Origin: JABWAJ01 sp038323375
GTDB lineage: Bacteria > Bacteroidota > Bacteroidia > Chitinophagales > Saprospiraceae
NCBI GenBank assembly: GCA_038323375.1
Contig: JBBQGV010000011.1
Location: 26,219 to 90,218, forward strand
DNA: 64,000 nucleotides
Direction: 5' to 3'
Both the position numbers and the translations under genes were made by a program. The first letter of the stretch is position 1. Each line of letters opens with the position of its first letter. Under the pieces are notes generated by a model. It searched no databases and was not told the origin of the DNA. It was given only the letters and a program-made list of their open reading frames with translations. Positions 17,527-25,293 of the stretch are shown here, one piece after another.

Positions 17527-17668
17527 GAATGTTGGGTTTTGGCGCTTAGATAATCACTTGAGCATGACTATCTCAAAGATATACGATAAGAATGACGTTT
17601 GGGATTATTTTTAAAGGGGCAAAGATAAAGCGGCGGCTTGGGCGCAGTTGTCATGATGAGGACAGTTT

Positions 17669-18643
17669 TTATGAATTTTCCCACGAGCAAGTACAAGCAT
17701 TTGTTTCAGAAAGTACCCTGTCGAGGATTTGACGCGGAAGTTTTGCAATCGTTTCCCTCGAATTATCATCCATATTTGAAGGAGGAATGTATGCTTCTAA
17801 TGCACAACGGGCTGCCAGGGCGAATGGAGCGGATGGAAGAATAGCTTTAGTTATGTCTTCAATAAAATAATTAAACAGCGTTTTGCCATCACTGCTATTC
17901 GTAAATTTAAGACAAAGAATCAGCCTTTCCATTAGTTCATTCGCTTGGTCATAAACCTCCTTTCTACCTTGTTCAAGGTTCTTTTTCTCAAGTCGGTACA
18001 ACTGAATCGTCATCCATGCACGGATATAGTTAAACCCGTCGCTATGCCAGGAATGTGGCAGGTTTTGAAAATCATCATCCGTAAGTAAAGTCATGGGCGT
18101 CCGGGGTTCAATTTTTCCATTGGGTGTAACCATAAGCAAGTTTGCGTCATATGGGTCTGCGGGGTCTAAAAAAAAACTATATTCGTTTTGCTGCCAGGGA
18201 AATGTTCCATTACTGAGTCTGCTGGTTCCAGATACAACCGGGAAATAATAATGTTTGGCTCCTCCTCGATTTGGAGTTGCCGTTGTCAGTCTGTAGTTGC
18301 GAAAATCAAATTCCAGCCAGGAATAATTTGCTCCCATGTGATCATTTTGCCGAAAACCAACCCCGGCACGTTTTTCCAATTTCGCTATTTGTTTTGGGGA
18401 GAGGGGGCGTGCCTGATTTTTCGGCCTGAAGTGCTCTACATCGAGCGCATAGTCATCGCCTTGAGGGAGTTCAGAGTACCAGCACTTAGGGATCATATGA
18501 ATTCCCTGCCGGATACGGGAATGCTCAGCAAGAAATCCCCTAAGCATTTTCCAGTCTCCTTCTGATTTAGGTTGCTGTGCCCTCCAGGCAGCAAAATCCG
18601 GATGGTGATGGAGATCTGTTCTTGGAAAAGGAATATAGACCAT
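17669..18643 (-). CDS. HNH-like nuclease, PtuB-type, with degenerate zinc ligands
   Basis: A 324-residue protein translated 15 bases after the ATPase gene, so the two are one operon. Near residue 55 it has 'KCWYSE' followed by 'LDVEHFRPK', the signature of the HNH partner of Septu and retron-linked ATPases, which usually reads CxYCE...xEHFRPK. The later zinc pair is absent: where relatives have 'CxxCN', this protein has 'LTTATPNRGGAKHYYFP', keeping only the Asn-Arg. The catalytic His and the invariant E, P and K are retained, but three of four expected zinc cysteines are missing. The C-terminal half is helical ('QLYRLEKKNLEQGRKEVYDQ'). I infer the effector nuclease of an anti-phage system; metal binding or activity may be altered. 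Confidence 0.72.
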   Translation of the reverse strand: MVYIPFPRTDLHHHPDFAAWRAQQPKSEGDWKMLRGFLAEHSRIRQGIHMIPKCWYSELPQGDDYALDVEHFRPKNQARPLSPKQIAKLEKRAGVGFRQNDHMGANYSWLEFDFRNYRLTTATPNRGGAKHYYFPVVSGTSRLSNGTFPWQQNEYSFFLDPADPYDANLLMVTPNGKIEPRTPMTLLTDDDFQNLPHSWHSDGFNYIRAWMTIQLYRLEKKNLEQGRKEVYDQANELMERLILCLKFTNSSDGKTLFNYFIEDITKAILPSAPFALAARCALEAYIPPSNMDDNSRETIAKLPRQILDRVLSETNACTCSWENS

Positions 18644-18658
18644 TTCTTGGGTTTCTTT

Positions 18659-20104
18659 CTACTTAAATATATCATCCAATATATTTTCCACCTGCTCTGA
18701 AACATCATCAGGGAGGTGTAAACCATTCAGTCCACGTTCGCTAAAGGTACGTTCATTGAGTTTTTCTTTCACTAAGCGCGTAAGGCTATCATTCTGGGTA
18801 ATAGCAAGGGTAGGATCTAAGCGAGTCGGAGCAAGCAACACAGTTAATTCACTAAATCTCCTGACCTCGGATTCGGACAATCCATTATTATTTTTTTTAT
18901 TAAATAATATTTTGTATTCTTCATTCGATGCTATGGACTCATCGTCATAAGTAGTCGCTAGTCCGAACATTTCTAAAAGTATTCCATCAGCACCTAATCC
19001 TATTGCATCTTCGTCAGGGTGTCTTATTGTACGCTGGCCTTCTTCACCTACCTCAAGTAGGTATATTTGTTCTTTTTTCAACCCATTAATCAGTAATGGT
19101 GAATGCGTGGAAAGAATAAACTGTATTTTTGGAAAAGTTTCTTGTAATCGCTTCAAGGACAAACTTTGCAATCCAGGATGTAAATGTATTCCAAACTCAT
19201 CAATCAAAACAATGCCAGGTGTTTTTTCAAGGACTTTCCTTCCCAAATGTTTGTTTAAAATAAAGGCTCTGGTTGCTAACTCACCGGCCAAAAGAATGAG
19301 ATAGCGATACCCATCACTTAACATATCAAAAAGCCGGACATCCCCATTTTTAAACTGAATAATCGGTTGTTTTTTATCTTCCAGCCATTCGATTTCTGTA
19401 ATATCCGGTAAAATTGATTTTACAGCTTGCTGAAACACGTACATCGCATCATCTGGAAGATTTCCGTAAGCGAAAGCAATAATTTTTTTATATTGTTTTT
19501 CTTTAAGAATACCATCTATCCTTTTTAGCCAATCAAAGAGGAATTTTTTAATTGATTTATCATTGAAACAATCTTTATAACCTTGGATAGCATTACCTTC
19601 AAGCGTAAGTTCGCTCGTCTTGGAAGCCTCTATATGAATGTATTCTGTACCGATGAAGTTAAACAATGGCAACACAGATTTACCCGAAATCACACTTCCA
19701 TAAACCCGTTTTGCTATAAGCCCAGGATTAGCAGCGTTGTTTAAAACCAGTGTTTTTGTGCGTTCTTTAGAGGGTTTGTCTTTATACTTTTTCCAATGAG
19801 CGTGTAAAAGATTCCCGTGTTCGTCTTCAATAATCGCTTTTGTTTCTACCGACGAACCAAGTGAGATATTTGCAACAGGATTATGCCCAATAACCCTGTG
19901 ATCCGATAATTCTATACCATGCTTAGAGCCTGCTACAAGGCCGGAAATGTATGTATTGGATGCAATGCGCAGCGCCCGCATTAGCGCAGACTTTCCCGCC
20001 ATGTTTTCTGCGATAATTACATGAACATTATGTTTTTCGGAAAACTGAACCTCAAGTCTCTCGAAACATCTGAAATCATGAACGGCAATAGAAGTAATCT
20101 TCAT
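18659..20104 (-). CDS. AAA/SMC-like ATPase, PtuA-type (Septu-like defence system)
   Basis: The product is 481 residues. It begins like RecF/SMC-type ATPases ('MKITSIAVHDFRCFERLEVQ'). The P-loop is 'IIAENMAGKSALMRAL', where the usual first Gly of GxxxxGKS is Ala. The C-terminal half has 'LSDGYRYLILLAGELATRAF' (signature region), Walker B 'GIVLIDEFGIHLHP' and the switch His in 'ILSTHSPLLI'. In Septu, PtuA uses this kind of ATPase to control the HNH protein PtuB; here the HNH-like gene follows directly. The pair sits 82 bases downstream of hisA, at the end of a histidine gene cluster. No TOPRIM domain is visible, so it is not an OLD/GajA-type protein. Confidence 0.8.
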   Translation of the reverse strand: MKITSIAVHDFRCFERLEVQFSEKHNVHVIIAENMAGKSALMRALRIASNTYISGLVAGSKHGIELSDHRVIGHNPVANISLGSSVETKAIIEDEHGNLLHAHWKKYKDKPSKERTKTLVLNNAANPGLIAKRVYGSVISGKSVLPLFNFIGTEYIHIEASKTSELTLEGNAIQGYKDCFNDKSIKKFLFDWLKRIDGILKEKQYKKIIAFAYGNLPDDAMYVFQQAVKSILPDITEIEWLEDKKQPIIQFKNGDVRLFDMLSDGYRYLILLAGELATRAFILNKHLGRKVLEKTPGIVLIDEFGIHLHPGLQSLSLKRLQETFPKIQFILSTHSPLLINGLKKEQIYLLEVGEEGQRTIRHPDEDAIGLGADGILLEMFGLATTYDDESIASNEEYKILFNKKNNNGLSESEVRRFSELTVLLAPTRLDPTLAITQNDSLTRLVKEKLNERTFSERGLNGLHLPDDVSEQVENILDDIFK

Positions 20105-20186
20105 GATAAGTCTTCTTTGTTTGACAAAATTAGGTCATTTTACCAAAGAATAGCTCCATTTCCTATTTAAATCCAAAATTAGCGCA

Positions 20187-20909
20187 TTACGAATCGAGGA
20201 ATCCGGCGATTTCCCTCAGCAAAATCTTCCCCTCATAAAACGCCTTCCCCACGATTGCCCCGTAACACCCCGATTCGCGCAGGGTTTCTAATTCAGCTAC
20301 AGAAGACACCCCACCGCTCGCGATGAGTTTCAGGTCAGGAAAGTGTTCCACCAATTCGCGGTAGGTTTCCACTGCGCTGCCCTGTAGCAGGCCGTCTTTT
20401 GACACGTCGGTGCAAATGGCGTAGCGGGCGCCCTGCGCCAACCAGCCCTCAATAAAGGGGCGCAAAGCCTGCTCCGTTTCTTCCTGCCAGCCGCTGACTG
20501 CAATGTTTCCATTTTTAAAATCCGCCCCGAGGAGGATGCGCTCGCTGCCATATTGATCCAACCAGGCGCTAAACGTCTCTGGTGCCTTCACGGCAATGGT
20601 GCCCCCGGTAACCTGTCTGGCACCGCACTCAAAGGCAATGCGCAGGTCTGCGTCTGATTGCAGACCGCCGCCAAAATCAATGTGCAGTGCTGTTTGCGCC
20701 GCTAATTTTTCCAATACCCGATAATTGATGATATGCCCGGCTTTTGCCCCGTCGAGGTCTACGAGGTGCAGGCGCGTCAACCCCGCATCCTCAAACCGCA
20801 GCGCCACTTCGAGCGGGTCTTCGTTGTAGATTTTTTTCTGCGCGTAGTCGCCTTGCGTCAGGCGCACGCATTTTCCATCAATGAGGTCTATGGCGGGTAT
20901 GATGTGCAT
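20187..20909 (-). CDS. hisA: ProFAR isomerase (histidine biosynthesis)
   Basis: Isomerises ProFAR to PRFAR, the fourth step of histidine synthesis. This 240-residue TIM barrel has 'MHIIPAIDLIDGKCVRL' (catalytic Asp in AIDLIDG), 'HLVDLDGAKAG', 'DFGGGLQSDADL', the second catalytic Asp in 'AICTDVSKDGLLQG', and the phosphate site 'LIASGGVSSVAEL'. The start matches the family exactly. It is 40 bases downstream of hisH, and its product feeds the HisH-HisF synthase; hisF is not in the window. Confidence 0.97.
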   Translation of the reverse strand: MHIIPAIDLIDGKCVRLTQGDYAQKKIYNEDPLEVALRFEDAGLTRLHLVDLDGAKAGHIINYRVLEKLAAQTALHIDFGGGLQSDADLRIAFECGARQVTGGTIAVKAPETFSAWLDQYGSERILLGADFKNGNIAVSGWQEETEQALRPFIEGWLAQGARYAICTDVSKDGLLQGSAVETYRELVEHFPDLKLIASGGVSSVAELETLRESGCYGAIVGKAFYEGKILLREIAGFLDS

Positions 20910-20949
20910 GTGGTCTGGTTGGGACAGAAAATGTTCTGCCTATACGATT

Positions 20950-21537
20950 TTATAAATCAATAAAATATTTCAAGATCAGCGCACCGGCCTGAGCCGATTT
21001 TTCCGGATGAAACTGCGTGGCGTAAAAATTATCTTTTTGAACCGCAGCGCTGAACGGCTGCACGTAGTCTGTAATCGCAATGGTGTACGGCCCCGGTTCT
21101 ACGTAATAACTGTGGACGAAATAGACGTATTGATCCTCCAGCTCGGGCGAAAAAAGTGCGCTTTTTAAATGGTTGATGGTATTCCAGCCCATGTGCGGTA
21201 CTTTTTCCCCTGCCTGTGGCCGGAAGCGCAGCACTTGTTGGGGAATCAACCCCAGACAGGTCGTATCGCCCTCTTCCGAATGCGCACAAAGCAATTGCAT
21301 GCCCAGACAAATACCCAACACCGGCTGGGTCAGGCCCTTGATGACCTCGTCTAATCCGCGTTCCCGTAAGTGCCGCATGGTGCCTGCTGCCTCGCCTACG
21401 CCGGGAAAAATGACCTTGTCCGCTGCGGCGATGCGCTTCGGGTCAGCGGTTAGGGTAGCTGCGATACCCAACCGCTCTAAGGCGTACAGCACCGAGCGGA
21501 CGTTGCCCGCATTGTAATCTATGACGGCGATGTCCAT
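20950..21537 (-). CDS. hisH: Imidazole glycerol phosphate synthase, glutaminase subunit
   Basis: Class I glutamine amidotransferase that supplies ammonia to HisF. In its 195 residues: 'VIDYNAGNVRSVLYALERLG' at the N-terminus, the oxyanion region 'VIFPGVGEAAGTM', the nucleophile elbow 'LGICLGMQLL' with the catalytic Cys, and the His-Glu pair in 'ATQFHPEKSA'. Full length with family-typical start and end. It is the first gene of the hisH-hisA segment; upstream the histidine cluster is interrupted by the decayed island before hisB. Confidence 0.97.
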   Translation of the reverse strand: MDIAVIDYNAGNVRSVLYALERLGIAATLTADPKRIAAADKVIFPGVGEAAGTMRHLRERGLDEVIKGLTQPVLGICLGMQLLCAHSEEGDTTCLGLIPQQVLRFRPQAGEKVPHMGWNTINHLKSALFSPELEDQYVYFVHSYYVEPGPYTIAITDYVQPFSAAVQKDNFYATQFHPEKSAQAGALILKYFIDL

Positions 21538-21790
21538 GATGAGATGTTAAAGTAATATTTTGCAAATTAAAGTACTACAACAAAACTCCTATTGGCAAAG
21601 ATCAGATATTTAGGTGACAATAGAGCTATATCTTCTTGGTTTTTATACACTATATTCCATGATTTATTGGGCAAAAAGCATTAATTTAATTAAAAAACGT
21701 TAAAATACTTGACTTTTAGAATGGGGGGGATATTTGTACTGTGGCCACATATTATTAACTCCATTTCTATTACCTTTAAAACCATTAGCC

Positions 21791-22657
21791 ATGATTAACC
21801 TGAATTTAAAACTATTTCTCTCCAGCTTTTCTCTCCTTTTATTTACCTTAATATTTTTTATTGTTTCTTGGTAACAAAGAAAAAATAGAAGACAAGGCTC
21901 CATTTTTGAATGACTCTCAACAGATAACGAAACGAGCCAGCGGATGTAGCTTGGAAGTTACCATAGGAGCCAATGTAGTTGATATGTGTTATATTGGCGA
22001 AGTCCACAATGATGTTTTGGCTTGGGGTAAAGATGATTATCTTGATTACGAATATGATACCATCAGTGCGGCTACAATAAATGCTTTAAATGCTATTACG
22101 GAGTCGGGGTTAGACCTATTTGACCCGACATGGTATATTGATGGATATGGAATCGGATCAAGCCTTACGCTGAAACTCAAAGTTATATAAACTTTAATGT
22201 TCTGAGTAGTGCGGATTCCATGAAGCGTAAAATACAAAGCGCGAATATTGGTTACCTTGCCAGAGGTTTTATTACTGAAGATGAGTTCGATTTTGTTGAT
22301 TCTCTATCTAACGCAGTCTTTAATGAATCTTTTGACAGCGAAAACATCGCGGATTATTCGGATTATTGGGAGAATTTAGAAAAGAATGATTATGATGGAA
22401 TTGTTTCCGCAATATTTTTGTCAATCCTTTTTCATTCGCATGATTATTGGACTGAAGAAGAAGTAAACGGCCTTTCCCGCATATTAGCAGCAGATGCACT
22501 TGGTGCTTATGCATCAGTTTTTTGGGAAATTGGAACTAACTGGGGCTGTAATTGTTGGAATGGAGCAGAAGGACAGCAAAGAATTGGCCGAGCAGCATTA
22601 TCAGGCGCTGTACAAGGATCGGCAACCAGAGGATTTCTCAGAGTATTTGGCCTGTAA
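21791..22657 (+). pseudogene. Decayed lipoprotein gene, two frameshifts
   Basis: Three reading-frame segments make one plausible lipoprotein. Segment 1 (from ATG 21791) encodes the signal peptide MINLNLKLFLSSFSLLLFTL..IVSW and stops at once (TGG TAA). Segment 2 (from about 21864) continues with 'GNKEKIEDKAPFLND', so the original lipobox was probably IVS-C-GNK. It also has 'CYIGEVHNDVLAWGKDDY', as in many Bacteroidota hypothetical lipoproteins. Segment 3 returns to frame 1: 'NRIKPYAETQSYINFNVLSS' then 'MKRKIQSANIGYLARGFI', ending with a Gly/Ala-rich tail at 22657. Junctions are near 21866 and 22145. It is either a pseudogene or carries sequencing indels. It lies on the plus strand between hisH and hisB, opposite to them. 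No function known. Confidence 0.6.
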
Positions 22658-22755
22658 TTTTTACATATTATTAGCCGGTGAATAGACAAGCAGAATATCA
22701 ATACTCGAAGTCTATTCACCGGCAATTACCCAAATAATAATAAATTAATTTTATC

Positions 22756-23073
22756 GTGGACGCAACTTTTAAATTAATAGCTTTGATCAGCTATATTCTA
22801 TATAAAGGAATAATTTTTGTGTACCTTGGTTACATGGCTGAAAAAGTCTTTAAAAAATAAAATATTCACTACAAAGTGATAATTAACCTGATGGCTGTAG
22901 GTACTTCTATCGAACTACTCAAGTATTTCGAAAAAATTACTCCATATTATTACGAGAAAGCGCCTGATTCTTTAGACTACTATGCAATGTTGATAACCGC
23001 ATTGGTTATAATGTCCTACATTTTGGTTTTGAATAGATTTAGAAGAAATAATTCTCCAACAGAACAAGCGTAA
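22756..23073 (+). pseudogene. Small membrane protein gene with an in-frame stop
   Basis: From GTG 22756 the frame encodes 'FKLIALISYILYKGIIFVYL' and reaches TAA at 22857-22859 within an A-rich run. The same frame then continues open (NIHYKVIINLMAVGTSIELL, later 'YYAMLITALVIMSYILVLNR') to 23073. Read through the stop it would be a 105-residue protein with about three membrane helices. It may be a recently inactivated gene or two tiny genes; the second part could start at GTG 22876. No family recognised. Confidence 0.4.
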
Positions 23074-23084
23074 TTTATACTCAA

Positions 23085-23170
23085 CTGCAATAGGTTTTGT
23101 GCATTTGCGGTTTTAGAGCTGTTAGCTTTTAAAAAGCTAACAGCTCTGGTTTGCACAAAACCTATTGCAG
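23085..23170. repeat. Nested 86-base hairpin between convergent genes
   Basis: Perfect 19-base inverted repeats, CTGCAATAGGTTTTGTGCA at 23085-23103 and its complement at 23152-23170, flank a second hairpin (AGAGCTGTTAGCTTTT / AAAAGCTAACAGCTCT, 23115-23147). The whole element could fold into one long stem. It separates the plus-strand island from hisB, which converges on it, so it may act as a bidirectional terminator or be a small mobile palindrome. Confidence 0.75.
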
Positions 23171-23242
23171 CGAAGTACAATAACTGCAAAAGCGGCCAGC
23201 CCAACCAGAGAACGATAAGCTCATTACGTTTTTGCCCTTTTA

Positions 23243-24376
23243 TTACAAAACCCCTTTCGTAGTGGGCAGCGCAGTATTCGCCGGATCCCGTCGCACCGCC
23301 ATTTTAACCGCTTTGGCGAAAGCCTTAAAAATCGCTTCAATCTTGTGGTGTTCGTTTTCACCTTCTGCCTGAATGTTCAGGTTGCAACGCGCAGCGTCAC
23401 TAAAAGATTTAAAAAAATGAAAAAATAGCTCGGTTGGCATCTCACCGATTTTTTCCCGCCTAAAATCTGCCTGCCAAACCAACCAGGGCCTGCCGCCAAA
23501 ATCAATGGCTACCTGAGCTAAGCAATCGTCCATGGGCAAGGTAAATCCGTAGCGCTCCATGCCGCGTTTGTCCGCAAGCGCTTTGGAGAATGCTTCTCCC
23601 AGCGCCAACGCCGTGTCCTCGATGGTATGGTGTTCGTCAATGTGCAGGTCGCCGGTGGCTTTTACGGTCAGGTCGCAACCCGAATGACGAGCCAACTGAT
23701 CCAGCATGTGGTCGAAAAATCCCAGCCCCGTTTGGTTGTCAGCCTGGCCGGTGCCATCTAAATTCAGGCGGATAAAAATATCCGTTTCTTTCGTGGTGCG
23801 CTGCACTTCGGCGATGCGGGGCGGCAGCTTCAGGAAATGGTAAATATCGCGCCACTCTGTTGTGGCGAGGGCAACGACGGACTCCGGACCGGCAGCGTCA
23901 CTCGTTACTTCATTTGCGCCAAGCGTTGGATCCCTATTCAGCCAGATGCCCAGGCAGCCGAGGTTTTGAGCTAAGGCCATGTCGGTGAGCCGGTCGCCGA
24001 TGACGAATGAGTTGGCTAAGTCGTAATCGCCTTCTAAATATTCCGTCAGCAAGCCAGTTTGGGGTTTCCGGGTCGGTGCGTTTTCGTGGGGAAAGGTGCG
24101 GTCTATATATATTCCATCAAACACAATGCCTTCGTTTTCAAAAGCTTTTAAAATGAATTGCTGTGCGATCCAAAACCGTTCTTCCGGATAAGCAGGCGTG
24201 CCCATGCCGTCCTGATTGGTCACCATGACTAACCGGAAGTCGAGTTCCTGCACAATGCGGGAGAGGTATTGGAAAACTTTCGGGTAAAAAACGACCTTTT
24301 CCAACGCATCCACCTGATAATCGGCAGGCTCCAGAACGATGGTTCCGTCGCGGTCGAGGAAGAGCAACTTTTGCAT
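23243..24376 (-). CDS. hisB: Bifunctional histidinol-phosphatase / imidazoleglycerol-phosphate dehydratase
   Basis: Catalyses steps seven and nine of histidine synthesis. Residues 1 to about 165 are a HAD phosphatase: nucleophile motif 'LFLDRDGTIV', then 'VMVTNQDGMGT' and 'FVIGDRLTDMALAQ'. From about 180 to 377 is the IGP dehydratase with its manganese-binding His motifs 'DEHHTIEDTALALGEA' and 'EHHKIEAIFKAFAKA'. The length (377) fits the fused form seen in Enterobacteria and Bacteroidota. It is on the same strand as hisH and hisA but separated from them by 1.7 kb of decayed plus-strand sequence. Confidence 0.96.
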   Translation of the reverse strand: MQKLLFLDRDGTIVLEPADYQVDALEKVVFYPKVFQYLSRIVQELDFRLVMVTNQDGMGTPAYPEERFWIAQQFILKAFENEGIVFDGIYIDRTFPHENAPTRKPQTGLLTEYLEGDYDLANSFVIGDRLTDMALAQNLGCLGIWLNRDPTLGANEVTSDAAGPESVVALATTEWRDIYHFLKLPPRIAEVQRTTKETDIFIRLNLDGTGQADNQTGLGFFDHMLDQLARHSGCDLTVKATGDLHIDEHHTIEDTALALGEAFSKALADKRGMERYGFTLPMDDCLAQVAIDFGGRPWLVWQADFRREKIGEMPTELFFHFFKSFSDAARCNLNIQAEGENEHHKIEAIFKAFAKAVKMAVRRDPANTALPTTKGVL

Positions 24377-24418
24377 GGGTGTCTGAATTTTGTCGCAAAA
24401 GTAGTAAAAGTGATCCCT

Positions 24419-24480
24419 AAAACAGGGCGGAGCCCGATAAATAATGCACGCGGGGCCGAGCCGCCGCGCGAGCGAGCCAC
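24419..24480. repeat. REP-like GC-rich repeat, copy 1
   Basis: 'cacgcggggccgagccgccg' plus flanking 'cgcgcgagcgagcc' matches 28776-28833 ('cacgcgaggcggagccatcg' plus 'cgcgcgagcgggtc') with the same upstream 'gggc.gag.ccg..aata'. It lies between hisB and the broken Uma2 gene. No coding potential. Confidence 0.6.
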
Positions 24481-24492
24481 CGTGCGGACGGA

Positions 24493-25139
24493 CTATTTCG
24501 CGTTGAAATCCACTTTCGCGTAAATATCTCCGATGCTAATTTCCTGATTCCCAATCTGGAAGTGCTGTTCAATGCTGTCGTAGTCCATACTCGCCCAGCG
24601 GCGGGTTTCGGCATCGCGAAAATGCAAGGTCAGGTAAGCTTGGTCTTGTTCAACGTAGAGGATGTATCCAGCGAATTGATCTTTTTGTAGCGCCGCAGTT
24701 TGTCCTGCCAATCGTAGCGCTCTGTGCCCGGCGACAACACCTCCACTACCAACCAGGGGTTAAGCGTGGCCAACCTGCCGGGCAGGTATTCATGATATTG
24801 CGACACGCCAAAAACGACCGCAGCATCGGGGTTGTAACTTGCCCCCAACTCGGGGATATAAACGGGGCGATTGCTGCCAAAGCAATGGAAGTTGGGGTCG
24901 CTTCTGAAAGCGCCCACAAGCAGATAAAGCAAATTAGCAACAATCTGCTCGTGCAGGGGAGATGCATAGCTCATCAGGATTAATTCATTGGGTTGGTATT
25001 CCACAGAAAACTCGGCAGCATCAAGCAAATAAAGAAAATCGTTGAACGAACCTGGCATGGGCACTTTGTCCATGCCCGGCAGCGCGATTTCCTGTAAAGC
25101 TGCCTGTGTGAGCGGAAATTGAGTGCTTACATCCATCAT
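24493..25139 (-). pseudogene. Uma2-family putative nuclease, frameshifted in a poly-A tract
   Basis: Uma2 (DUF820) proteins have a PD-(D/E)XK-like fold and are common in Cyanobacteria and Bacteroidota, with no settled role. The first frame runs from about 25139 (ATG of 'MMDVSTQF'; 25160 is also possible) through 'YASPLHEQIVANLLYLL', 'NPDAAVVFG' and 'PWLVVEVLSPGTERYDWQDK', which carries the expected Asp and Glu-Val-Leu-Ser active-site region. It ends 'LRRYKKINSLD'. The normal continuation is in another frame, 'KDQFAGYILYVEQDQAYLTL', ending at 24493 ('DIYAKVDFNAK'). One missing A in an AAAAA run near 24690 explains the break. It may be a pseudogene, a sequencing indel, or slippage at the A-run. 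Confidence 0.7.
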
Positions 25140-25293
25140 TAAGGGTGGTTTATATCCCATAAAACAAGGTAAATATAGCAAAAAGCAAAAGAAAATCAAA
25201 ATGAACCCGCCGATTTTTGACGCATCCCCAAGATCAATTATCTTAGCGTGAATTGTACACAATGCCTGATTACTTACTTCATAAAAAACGCAC

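Noticed and set aside
17638..17844. A plus-strand frame antisense to the HNH-like gene
   Set aside because: It is a shadow of the coding strand, with no homology or start signal.
18659..20104. An OLD-family or Gabija (GajA) nuclease-ATPase
   Set aside because: There is no C-terminal TOPRIM signature (E...DxD); the protein ends shortly after the ATPase core, and the partner gene is HNH-like rather than a UvrD-type helicase.
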